7,836 nucleotides of DNA from Verrucomicrobiota bacterium (GTDB lineage Bacteria; Verrucomicrobiota; Verrucomicrobiia; Verrucomicrobiales; DEV007). The notes beneath the pieces are model-generated. The model did no database searches and was not told where the DNA came from. It saw nothing but the letters and a program-made list of their open reading frames with translations. A program made the position numbers and the translations under genes. Location of the stretch: assembly GCA_027618625.1 (NCBI GenBank), contig JAQCER010000119.1, positions 1-7,836 on the forward strand, read 5' to 3'. Below, piece after piece: positions 1 through 6,561 of the stretch. The number at the start of each line of letters is the position of its first letter. Positions within the stretch are counted from its first letter, which is position 1.

Positions 1-43
1 TTGATTGCGTCTTGATCTCTTCAGGTGTAGACTGCCCCACACG

Positions 44-424
44 ATGAGCCTGACTGAGCGAGCGAATGGATCGACACCACAGCGGAGACTGATGTTGTAT
101 ATCGTCTTTGTCATCGTCGCGATTGTCTATGTCCTGCTTGACGAATCCTTCTGGGACATCACCCACAAGGCCCAATCTGCAGTGGATGAGCGAAACGCCC
201 ATAACCTGGTCGATCTCTACCTGGCCGCAACGATCGCCAAACCCGCCGGATTTGAGGCTGCTGTAGATGTCCCCAGCGCCGTCCACGCTCTCGTCAACGG
301 CGTTGAGGGAACAGGTACCTTCGATGGAATGGTCTTCAAGTTGCCGCTCGACCCTGAGGAGATCGCTCGCACGGAAAAGTACCTTCGTTTCGAGGATGGC
401 CAGTTGAAGTTTCAAGGGCTTTAA
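44..424 (+). CDS. Small single-pass membrane protein, pseudopilin-like
   Basis: A 126-residue protein starting at ATG 44. A TTG at 5 is in frame directly after a TGA at 2-4, so the frame cannot extend further upstream; I prefer the ATG because it gives a short N-terminus before the membrane helix. Residues 16-34 form one hydrophobic helix preceded by RR, predicting an N-in, C-out topology. The soluble part (about 40-126) has the layout I associate with verrucomicrobial pseudopilin-like proteins: an Ala/Asn-rich helix (AVDERNAHNLVDLYLAA), a Gly-rich GVEGTGTFDG turn, a KLPLDPEE segment, and a final YLRFEDGQLKF strand. The GFTLxE prepilin cleavage motif is absent, so processing by prepilin peptidase is not supported. 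No secretion or pilus genes lie next to it. That it is a real gene is likely; the pseudopilin resemblance is from memory and moderate. Function unknown. Confidence 0.72.
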   Translation: MSLTERANGSTPQRRLMLYIVFVIVAIVYVLLDESFWDITHKAQSAVDERNAHNLVDLYLAATIAKPAGFEAAVDVPSAVHALVNGVEGTGTFDGMVFKLPLDPEEIARTEKYLRFEDGQLKFQGL

Positions 425-438
425 CCGGCTTTAACTGA

Positions 439-467
439 GGACTGGACGGCAGTCCGTCCGTCTTTTT
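439..467 (+). terminator. Intrinsic terminator with two alternative stems
   Basis: Fifteen bases after the stop of the upstream gene, GGACGG (444-449) and CCGTCC (454-459) form a 6-bp stem with a 4-base loop, followed by GTCTTTTT ending at 467. This is a standard Rho-independent terminator. A second perfect stem, GGACTG (439-444) with CAGTCC (450-455), overlaps it and cannot form at the same time. The T-tract fits the first stem. Confidence 0.7.
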
Positions 468-551
468 CGCCCGATTACCCGCTCAAGCTCGCCACGGGAA
501 GATCCCCATTTTTGAAAGAACGTGGCGCATCATTCCGTATCAGTGAAACCT

Positions 552-1781
552 ATGAAAATATCCCCCGTCATTCCTTCGTTCGCTCTCTGGATCACAATGT
601 GCGGGCTCTCCGGTGCTGCAGATCGCGGCTCTATTTTCGATCGCAATGGCGAAGTCATTGCCACTGGCGACCGTAAGTATCCCGCCGCCGAAGCCACCGC
701 TCACCTGGTCGGCAAAGGAGGATTGGAAGAAGCGTACGATACCAATCTCGCGGCAGGTGAGTCTCTTCAGCTCAACATTGATCTTCAGCTGCAAACTTCG
801 GCCTACGGATTCCTCAAGGAGTCCGGGCTCCCCGGTGCTGCAGTCGTGATCGACCCGAGCAACGGCGAAGTGTTGGCGATGGTTTCCTACCCGTCCTACG
901 ATCCGAATGATTTGGTGAAAGGGATCTCAAAGGAAACACTCGCCGCGCTGGCCGAGCCGCCGTCCGAACCGCTTTTGTCACGAGCCAGTGCGGCCACCTA
1001 TCCACCCGCCAGCACTTTCAAAGCGCTCTCGTCTCTGGCGGTTCTCGGCAAAGAAATGGATGGCTCACAAACGTGCTCTGGCACCACGGAGGCGCATGGA
1101 AAGAGCTTCCTATGCTGGAAAGCCAGCGGTCATGGCAAAGTGGCGGACGTTCGAGCCGCACTGCGCAATTCCTGCAACTGCTACTACTATCAGGCAGCAG
1201 CAGATTTGCCCCTGAGTGCCCTTGTCGACGTCGCGCGCGCTTTTGGCTATGGCAGCCGCACCGGGATCGAGATCACCGAATCCGCAGGATCATTGCCCAG
1301 CGCTGAGCTTGGATCAGATGTCCAATCTACGGTCATCGGCCACGGGCACTCCGAAGCAACACCACTCCAGATCGCAAATGCTTATGCCACGATCGCCAAT
1401 GGCGGCACGCTTTATTGCCCGCAGCTGATCGCCCATAAGGAACCTGGGAAAGTCTCGACGATCACGGCCAAAGGAATCCAGGCAGCGCACCTTGAAATAG
1501 TCAAAGCGAGCCTCATCGAAGCGGTTGAACATCCCGAAGGCACAGGACGTCGTGCGAAGATCGAGGGAGGCATGCGCGTCGCAGGGAAGACTGGAACAGC
1601 CGCAATCACCGACGACCGTTACGCAGCAATATTCGCTGGCTACGCACCGGTCGAAGCTCCTCGCTTTGCCATATGCGTTGTGCAGGAAGGCGGCTCTACG
1701 CTTTCCGGAGGAAAGGCGTCAGCCCCTCTGGCCGCAAAGATTTTGGCAAAAGCCGATGCGCTGAGGAAGGCTAAGCCGTAG
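552..1781 (+). CDS. Miniature class B penicillin-binding protein (D,D-transpeptidase)
   Basis: A 409-residue peptidoglycan transpeptidase that should cross-link stem peptides on the outer face of the inner membrane. All three active-site motifs are present: STFK at 154-157 in the PBP2-like context YPPASTFK, SCN at 207-209, and KTGT at 346-349. Residues 25-33 (RGSIFDRNG) match the start of class B PBPs, and LNIDLQLQ (74-81) opens the transpeptidase domain. Between them only about 40 residues remain, where PBP2/FtsI proteins normally carry a pedestal domain of well over 100. Small PbpA-type PBPs are nearest in layout, but this is shorter still. The segment CW..SGHG (188-195) followed by SCNC is PBP2-like; His194 and Cys208 could belong to a metal site like the zinc site reported in Acinetobacter PBP2, though this is inference. 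Residues 5-23 are a weak signal peptide or anchor. Start: ATG 552 directly precedes this hydrophobic segment; in-frame GTG 522 would add ten residues. No SEDS partner (RodA/FtsW) or mre gene is visible. Confidence 0.93.
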   Translation: MKISPVIPSFALWITMCGLSGAADRGSIFDRNGEVIATGDRKYPAAEATAHLVGKGGLEEAYDTNLAAGESLQLNIDLQLQTSAYGFLKESGLPGAAVVIDPSNGEVLAMVSYPSYDPNDLVKGISKETLAALAEPPSEPLLSRASAATYPPASTFKALSSLAVLGKEMDGSQTCSGTTEAHGKSFLCWKASGHGKVADVRAALRNSCNCYYYQAAADLPLSALVDVARAFGYGSRTGIEITESAGSLPSAELGSDVQSTVIGHGHSEATPLQIANAYATIANGGTLYCPQLIAHKEPGKVSTITAKGIQAAHLEIVKASLIEAVEHPEGTGRRAKIEGGMRVAGKTGTAAITDDRYAAIFAGYAPVEAPRFAICVVQEGGSTLSGGKASAPLAAKILAKADALRKAKP

Positions 1782-2179
1782 TGACATTTCAGAACCCTCG
1801 GTGCAGTTGATCAAAAGCATGGTAGGTCGCGTAGCGCCACTTCATCCTTGAAAGGAAAATGACTAACCGCGAAGACGGGAAGGGCGCGAAGCCTGAGGAA
1901 GAGATCAAACGCCGCCCTTATAATGGATCTCGCAGATGTAGAGGTGTTTCGGATTTTCAGCTTCCTTCAAAACCAAGCACATCCCGCACCGAGTGGGCCG
2001 TTGAATATATAGATCAGTCGCGAGGATTTTAAGTGATCGGTATGCAGCTTCCAGCGGTTTGTAGTGGCTGTCGGCATGCACTTTCCAAGTTTTGTTCTGA
2101 TGTCTGAAAGAGCCTCGTCCGCTCGACGCATTGCCCGGCAAAAGAGCGCCGTCAAGCCGGTCGCACTTCAGATCAACGT
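1782..2179. other. Convergent intergenic region, no gene supported
   Basis: 398 bases between the 3' ends of the PBP gene and the ATP-grasp-like gene. It holds the short repeat at 1868-1891 and, near the end of the minus-strand gene, an inverted repeat CCGGC (2135-2139) / GCCGG (2156-2160) with a 16-base loop and no T-tract; this is at best a weak terminator. A minus-strand open frame of 62 codons (1967-2155) has plausible codon use but no recognisable motif and no ribosome binding site, so I do not call it. No promoter or RNA gene is evident. Confidence 0.5.
1868..1891 (+). repeat. Degenerate tandem CGCGAAG repeat
   Basis: Three near-copies of a 7-mer stand in a row: CGCGAAG (1868-1874), CGGGAAG (1876-1882) and CGCGAAG (1885-1891), spaced 8 and 9 bases. 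From memory, GCGAAG-rich strings of this kind are scattered between genes in Verrucomicrobiota and related phyla, often beside GxxExxY-type genes. No such gene is recognisable here, so this may be a remnant of a dispersed element. Confidence 0.4.
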
Positions 2180-3493
2180 TCAATCGATCACGTGACAGGG
2201 AGCGATAATCGCATCGCGCATGCCGTGGATCACTTTTTTGTCCGCTGGGGTAATCGTTGCAAGGACGCCTGCGAGCTTCACCGTTCTTCCATCTACCTCG
2301 ACAAAGTAGTAAGGGCAGAGGCGGACTTTGCCTTCCATGGATTCGATCGCGCCAGTGTCGTCGTTGAATACCGGGTGCTTGATGACTTCGGCGTTGCGGA
2401 ATTCCTGCACCACATAGGGGTGCTCGGGGAATGCTCGGATTGCACTTTGGATCGCTGCGGCCCATTCCTGCTGTGGCAGATCATGACCAACGGATACGCT
2501 GCGACTGCCCCAGGCGTCTTCGGAAAATCCGCTGCGTTTAAGCACTAGCTGGCGCTCCGCCTGTGAGTATCCAGCAACTTCATCCCAGGAGTGGGCATTG
2601 AGTCGTGGCAACACAGCGTAGTGCGGGATGGGTGAAGGATCCACGATCCAGCCGTAAGGAATGATTCCTTCCAGAGCAGCGCGATGCGAGGCGCGCAGCG
2701 ACCGCTCCCACACGTCCCGCAGGGGTGCTGACCAGAAAAGGGCGAGCCACATTTTCTCCTCCAGCCAAGGCTTCATTGGCGCGTTGATGTTGAAGCTGCC
2801 TTTGGCGACAGCGTCCAGCAGCTTCTGTGCTGTGGGAATGTTAGGGAGGTCGAAGAGTTCGAAAAAACGATAGGCTGCCCGCCCGCCAGGGGCGTAGCTT
2901 TCGACCTCCGCAACACGGAACGCCCCAGAAGCAGAGCGAGCATTCAATTGCCCCGACAACCACTCCATCTCGGGCCGGTAGTCTGCAGATTCCCTGCTCA
3001 TCAGGATATCGGCACCCTCGGGAAACAGCGACGCAAAGCCATCGAGCATGCCATCGGCTCCGCCAACGATGTTCCATGCTGGATCGACTGCCTGATAGGT
3101 TTGTGCCAACCAGCCAGTGAGACCGATGCCACCTGGAACGGAATCGATTTCCGTGAGCGCCATTTTCCCATCGGGCAGCAACAGCAAGTCGGGCCGAATG
3201 ATTCGCGGCAAGTCATTCTGCACTGGCCTCGATCGCGCGGCAGCAAGCAGGGTCTCGGGCTTGCCAGCATCAAGGTAGTCTTTGATCCACGCCGGCAACG
3301 TGCCTTTGTGGCTTCGGCGATAGATTTCGTCGCAGCCACGCTGAAACAAGAGCAGCCGCTGACCCAGCGCTTCCAGCTTCTTGTGAAACTTCCGCGACAA
3401 CGGAAACGGGTCCGGCGAAAAACGCCAGTTCATGCCCGCGAACAAACCATTCTCCGGAAGGGCTTTGCGTAACGTTTCGAATTGCGCGGGCAT
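2180..3493 (-). CDS. ATP-grasp-like ligase of unknown substrate
   Basis: A 437-residue soluble protein with no signal peptide or membrane helix. Its motif order resembles circularly permuted ATP-grasp enzymes of the glutathionylspermidine-synthase type. RPDLLLLPDG (100-109) leads into EIDSVPGG (115-122), similar to the E-x-N/D-x-x-PG turn of that fold. WLALFWSAPLRDVW (249-262) with LEGIIPYGW resembles their helical segment. LVLKRSGFSEDAWGSRSV (317-334) looks like the ATP-binding Lys and Gly/Ser loop. VVQEF (361-365) resembles the adenine hinge, and RLCPYYFVEVDG with ITPAD (about 391-418) the strand region that follows. Such enzymes join a carboxylate to an amine via acyl phosphate; the substrate cannot be told. 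It lies 79 bases downstream of ruvA on the same strand and may be co-transcribed. ATG 3493 is the first start in the frame; no Shine-Dalgarno is visible. The gene is certain, the fold moderately so. Confidence 0.9.
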   Translation of the reverse strand: MPAQFETLRKALPENGLFAGMNWRFSPDPFPLSRKFHKKLEALGQRLLLFQRGCDEIYRRSHKGTLPAWIKDYLDAGKPETLLAAARSRPVQNDLPRIIRPDLLLLPDGKMALTEIDSVPGGIGLTGWLAQTYQAVDPAWNIVGGADGMLDGFASLFPEGADILMSRESADYRPEMEWLSGQLNARSASGAFRVAEVESYAPGGRAAYRFFELFDLPNIPTAQKLLDAVAKGSFNINAPMKPWLEEKMWLALFWSAPLRDVWERSLRASHRAALEGIIPYGWIVDPSPIPHYAVLPRLNAHSWDEVAGYSQAERQLVLKRSGFSEDAWGSRSVSVGHDLPQQEWAAAIQSAIRAFPEHPYVVQEFRNAEVIKHPVFNDDTGAIESMEGKVRLCPYYFVEVDGRTVKLAGVLATITPADKKVIHGMRDAIIAPCHVID

Positions 3494-3551
3494 CGTTAGC
3501 GTTAAAAAATCTACGGAATTAGTCGAATCAATCCACTCCTAACATATCAAC

Positions 3552-3571
3552 AAAACGAGGGCATCCGCTCG
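3552..3571 (-). terminator. Weak hairpin after ruvA
   Basis: Read on the minus strand just past the ruvA stop: CGAG, an 8-base loop, CTCG, then TTTTGTTG. Only four base pairs, so it would be a leaky terminator at most and does not rule out read-through into the ATP-grasp-like gene. Confidence 0.22.
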
Positions 3572-3572
3572 A

Positions 3573-4190
3573 TTAATTCAACTGTCGCAACGCCGCACGG
3601 ATCAATTCGTCCGCCGCAGCATCCTCACTGAGCTCGCCGGACTTGAGGCATTTCTGAATTGCCTTATGCGCCTCCACTTGTTTGAAGCCAAGTGAAATGA
3701 GCGCCAGCACGGCATCGTTCACATTGGCGAGAGCCTGCGCGACACCACCGCCTTCCGCCATGGTGGCTGCCTCCCAGGCATCAGCGACGCCCACCTTGTC
3801 CTTCAACTCCAGCACCACACGCTCGGCCGTCTTTTTTCCAACCCCGCTGATCTTCGAGATCGTGGCGACGTCGTTGTTGACCACGGCAGATTTAAACTGA
3901 CTGACGGACATGCCGCTCAGGACTGCCATGCCAAGCTTTGGCCCGATACCGGAAACGCGCTGGATCAGCAGGCGAAACAGGTCGCGCTCGTCATTGGTTC
4001 CGAATCCATAGAGCGACTGTTCCTGTTCCCGCACATGAAAGTGCGTCAACAACTGTACGGACTTGCCCGGTGCCGGCAGCTTGTCGTAGGTCGAAATCGG
4101 TATCAACACCTCGTACCCTACCCCATTCACGTCGAGTATGGCGCGATTCGGAAGGCTATCGACAAGAGTTCCTTTGAGGAAAGTAATCAT
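3573..4190 (-). CDS. ruvA: Holliday junction branch migration protein RuvA
   Basis: 205 residues, the normal RuvA length. RuvA tetramers bind four-way DNA junctions and load the RuvB helicase, which drives branch migration before RuvC cuts. The N-terminal OB-fold domain (1 to about 63) begins MITFLKG and contains the acidic-pin loop REQEQSLYGF (54-63). E. coli has Glu55-Asp56 here; this protein keeps Glu55 but has Gln56 followed by Glu57, so one pin charge is shifted. Two helix-hairpin-helix motifs follow: VSGIGPKLGMAVLSG (79-93) and ISGVGKKTAERVV (114-126). After an Ala/Gly-rich linker (140-155), domain III (about 156-205, ending ELIRAALRQLN) would contact RuvB. ATG 4190 fits the family start exactly. 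Neither ruvB nor ruvC is in the window, so the usual ruv cluster appears split, as in many bacteria. No SOS box was recognised upstream. Confidence 0.97.
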   Translation of the reverse strand: MITFLKGTLVDSLPNRAILDVNGVGYEVLIPISTYDKLPAPGKSVQLLTHFHVREQEQSLYGFGTNDERDLFRLLIQRVSGIGPKLGMAVLSGMSVSQFKSAVVNNDVATISKISGVGKKTAERVVLELKDKVGVADAWEAATMAEGGGVAQALANVNDAVLALISLGFKQVEAHKAIQKCLKSGELSEDAAADELIRAALRQLN

Positions 4191-4298
4191 GAGTGATGGG
4201 ACTGTAATCTTGCGCCTCCATGCGGCAAGCGCGATTTCCCACGGATAATGCCACCAGAAGAGTTGTCATCGGCGATGGACTGTGGAACGCTCCGGCCC
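4191..4298. promoter_or_regulatory. Divergent ruvA / propeller promoter region
   Basis: The 108 bases between the divergent starts must carry both promoters if 4299 is the start of the plus-strand gene. A GATAAT (4244-4249, +) is a possible -10 for the propeller gene, but no good -35 stands at the right distance. For ruvA, TTGCCG-16-TACAGT on the minus strand is a weak candidate. An inverted repeat CTTGC (4209-4213) / GCAAG (4225-4229) lies between them. None is strong. Confidence 0.3.
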
Positions 4299-5573
4299 AT
4301 GAATTCCCACTACTTGATTCCTGCACCAGCCGTAGCTCTCGTTTCCTTGTTCGCCCCCGTGATGTTGCAACTGCACGAGGCAAAGGCAGAAGACTGGCCA
4401 TGGTGGCGCGGGCCGGATCGCAATGGCATCGCCAAAGCGAACGCTGATCAGATGCCACCGGTAAAATTCAGCGCCACCGAGTCGGTCAAGTGGGTCACGC
4501 CCATTCCCGGTCGCGGCCATGGTTCCGCCATCGTTGTGGGTGACTACGTTATCCTGCAGGTGGCCGATGAAGTAACGGAAGTGCAGTCGGTCATCTGTCA
4601 TGATCGCAAAACCGGAGAACCCAAGTGGACGTCGGAAATCCACCGCGGTGGCTTCCCGAAAATCAACAGCAAGGCATCCCACGCCTCGTCGACTCCGGCA
4701 TGCGATGGTGAGCGGGTTTACGTCAACTTTGTCAGCGGTGGTGCAGCGCGCACCACCGCGCTCAATCTGCAGGACGGCAAACAACTTTGGCAAGAGAAGA
4801 TCAGCGACTACATCGTCCACCAGGGCTACAGCTCATCACCCGCGATCTACCAAGCGCTGGTGATCGTATCTGCTGACAACAAGGGTGGCGGCGCGATCTG
4901 CGGATTCAACAAGGAAGACGGCAAGGAAGTCTGGCGCGTCGAGCGACCGAAGTTCCCGAACTATCCGTCGCCGATCATTCTGAACGTTGGAGGCAAAGAT
5001 CAATTGTTTATGATCGGATGTGAATTGGTGTCGAGCTTCGCTCCACTCACTGGCGAGAAACTCTGGGAGATGGAGGGTGCCACCACCGAGTGCGTCACCT
5101 CAACCGTCACCGATGGCGAATGCATCTTCACCAGCGGTGGCTACCCGAAGAATCACGTCGCAGCGATTGCTGCCGATGGCTCGAAGAAAGTGGTGTGGGA
5201 AAACATCAGCCGCGTCTACGTGCCGTCGATGTTGATCAAGGACGGCTACCTTTACGGGATCATGGATGCCGGTGTCGTCGTCTGCTGGAACTCCGCCACT
5301 GGCGAGCGCGCCTGGAAAGAACGCCTCGGTGGCACCTTCAGCTCCTCCCCAGTGATAGTCGGCGATCGCTTCTACGCAGCAAATGAAGCAGGCGAATTTT
5401 TCGTGTTTAAAGCCGACGAGAAGAGCTTCGAACTCCTCGCGACCAGCCAGCTTGGCAACGAGGTCATGGCGACACCCACCATTTGTGATGGTCAGATTTT
5501 TGCCCGTGTAGCCGTCCGCTCCGAGGGCGGGAACGCGCGTCAGGAGTTTCTTTACTGCATGGCGGCCGAGTAG
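4299..5573 (+). CDS. Secreted PQQ-like beta-propeller protein
   Basis: 424 residues from ATG 4299. This start places a signal peptide at once: a hydrophobic stretch at about 6-25, then cleavage after AKA (28-30). In-frame ATGs at 4275 and 4248 would put extra polar residues before it. The mature protein opens with EDWPWWRGPDRNG, a signature of exported PQQ-like propellers common in Verrucomicrobiota and Planctomycetota. About seven blades carry the repeat 'D..TGE..W': RKTGEPKW (103-110), NLQDGKQLW (156-164), NKEDGKEVW (204-212), APLTGEKLW (248-256), AADGSKKVVW (291-300), NSATGERAW (331-339) and a degenerate last one near 371-384. The fold is shared with BamB and quinoprotein dehydrogenases, but the dehydrogenase-specific regions are absent, so PQQ binding or enzyme activity is not supported. 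Periplasmic or exported binding role likely; partner unknown. Divergent from ruvA, and functionally unrelated as far as I can see. Confidence 0.93.
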   Translation: MNSHYLIPAPAVALVSLFAPVMLQLHEAKAEDWPWWRGPDRNGIAKANADQMPPVKFSATESVKWVTPIPGRGHGSAIVVGDYVILQVADEVTEVQSVICHDRKTGEPKWTSEIHRGGFPKINSKASHASSTPACDGERVYVNFVSGGAARTTALNLQDGKQLWQEKISDYIVHQGYSSSPAIYQALVIVSADNKGGGAICGFNKEDGKEVWRVERPKFPNYPSPIILNVGGKDQLFMIGCELVSSFAPLTGEKLWEMEGATTECVTSTVTDGECIFTSGGYPKNHVAAIAADGSKKVVWENISRVYVPSMLIKDGYLYGIMDAGVVVCWNSATGERAWKERLGGTFSSSPVIVGDRFYAANEAGEFFVFKADEKSFELLATSQLGNEVMATPTICDGQIFARVAVRSEGGNARQEFLYCMAAE

Positions 5574-5577
5574 ACGA

Positions 5578-5594
5578 GGTGCTGCTGCTGCACC
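5578..5594. terminator. Hairpin between convergent genes
   Basis: GGTGC (5578-5582), a 7-base TGCTGCT loop and GCACC (5590-5594) form a 5-bp stem immediately after the propeller stop codon and just beyond the 3' end of the converging Uma2 gene. There is no T-tract on either strand, so it is only a possible bidirectional termination or RNA-stabilising structure. Confidence 0.25.
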
Positions 5595-5606
5595 CGAGGC
5601 CGACTA

Positions 5607-6185
5607 CTAGGTTGCAGGAAAACTGATCCCCTCATAGAGTTCAGCCATTGTCAGATTTGCCTCAATCTCAGGCAGTGGAATGCTGTCACGAAGCGACGCG
5701 TAGTATTCAGCTTCGAAGCTGCCGTCCAGTCGACGGCGATGCACTGTCACAACCGGTTTCTCCTGTTCAACGATCAGGTAAACATTCAGCGTCGGGATGG
5801 ACAGGTAAGCGTCGCACTTCTCATTGGTATCCAGCCGACGGGTCGACTTGCTTTAAACTTCTACGATCACTACTGGCTTCTCCTGATAGCTGTCTTCATC
5901 GTCATTCCGGTCACATGAAACCAAGGCATCAGGATAGTAAAAGCGGGTGACGCCTCTATTGTCGATCCGCACTTTGGTGTCGCTGTTGGAAGGGCGGCAC
6001 GATTTGCCTTTGAGTTGAAAAAACAGGCTCGCAAAGGCATTTCCGGAGATGTCATTGTGACGATTGCTCCCGCCCGCCATCACATAGACAACCCCGCCTA
6101 GATACTCATGCTTCACAGGGCTGTTGGCTTCTCCAATGAGGTATTCCTCAACTGATAGAAGTTCCGGATTTTTGATCGCATTCAT
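5607..6185 (-). pseudogene. Uma2-family nuclease-like gene with one in-frame stop
   Basis: Reading from ATG 6185 the frame gives 110 residues, a TAA at 5855-5853, then 81 more in-frame codons to a TAG at 5609-5607: 192 codons, about normal for Uma2 (formerly DUF820). Both halves match the family: LSVEEYL (10-16), HEYLGGVVYVMAGGSNRHNDI (26-46), YYPDALVS (83-90) with the active-site Asp86, and VVIVEV (105-110) with Glu109. After the stop, SKSTRRLDTNEK, AYLSIPTLNVYLIVEQ and LPEIEANLTMAELYEG complete the C-terminal half. The family consensus around the break is VEVLSxST, so the stop most simply replaces a Leu TTA codon by one T-to-A change. No frameshift or other lesion is seen. Uma2 proteins have a PD-(D/E)XK fold; their biological role is poorly known, and they are often present in many copies in some genomes. 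The truncated product would lack the rest of the core. A base-calling error is an alternative. Confidence 0.9.
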
Positions 6186-6561
6186 TTCGAGACTCTAACC
6201 GGATTCCAATCGATATTCAACTTACTCAAGCGTCTTGGTGTCCCACCGCGCGCTGCTCAGGCTGCACCTGAACGGGGTTCCTACCGATTCATTACAAAGC
6301 ATCTACGAAGAAAAGCGATTTCGACAGAAAGACATGGAAGGACGCCTCTATTGCCTGTCCAGAAATTGCCGCACCTCGGGCCTCGGGAATTGCCCCGTAG
6401 GAGCCCGGGACTGATCTCATCAAGGCTTCGACTTGCCTGTTGACCCCGGTCCAGTGAGAATCGTGCTGTGCCGCGAGACCTCGGCCACGTGCTCGGCGCC
6501 TTGCTCTACCGGCAGCGGATTTTCGCTTCACAGCGGAGGCCAACGCCCGTATGATCGCGAC
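6186..6561. other. Divergent gene-poor region
   Basis: 376 bases between the start of the Uma2 pseudogene and the membrane-protein gene. The plus-strand frame through 6183-6441 has no stop but also no ATG or GTG start and no recognisable motif. The minus-strand frame 6292-6573 is Arg/Ala-rich without family features. The clearest structure is an interrupted hairpin at 6378-6406. A GGAGG at 6535-6539 lies 22 bases before ATG 6562, too far for it; its spacing suits ATG 6551, which opens only a 28-codon frame. No clear promoter was found. Confidence 0.4.
6378..6406. repeat. G+C-rich interrupted hairpin
   Basis: GGGC (6378-6381) pairs with GCCC (6403-6406), CT (6382-6383) with AG (6399-6400), and CGGG (6384-6387) with CCCG (6394-6397) around an AATTGC loop, with small bulges on the 3' side. 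It is not followed by a T-tract on either strand. It could be a dispersed palindromic element or chance in G+C-rich DNA. Confidence 0.3.

Noticed and set aside
1905..2465. Minus-strand open frame of 186 codons, with a related 62-codon frame at 1967-2155
   Set aside because: The upstream half overlaps the ATP-grasp-like gene out of frame, and the rest has no recognisable motif or start context.
2948..3472. Plus-strand open frame of 174 codons
   Set aside because: It lies wholly antisense to the well-supported ATP-grasp-like gene and has no domain features.
4266..4820. Minus-strand open frame of 184 codons
   Set aside because: It is antisense to the signal peptide and first blades of the propeller gene; composition is typical of a shadow frame.
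5853..5855. Recoding (selenocysteine or pyrrolysine) at the Uma2 stop
   Set aside because: The codon is TAA, which is used for neither, and the family residue there is Leu.
5648..5950. Plus-strand open frame of 100 codons
   Set aside because: It is antisense to the C-terminal half of the Uma2 pseudogene, whose translation matches the family across this stretch.
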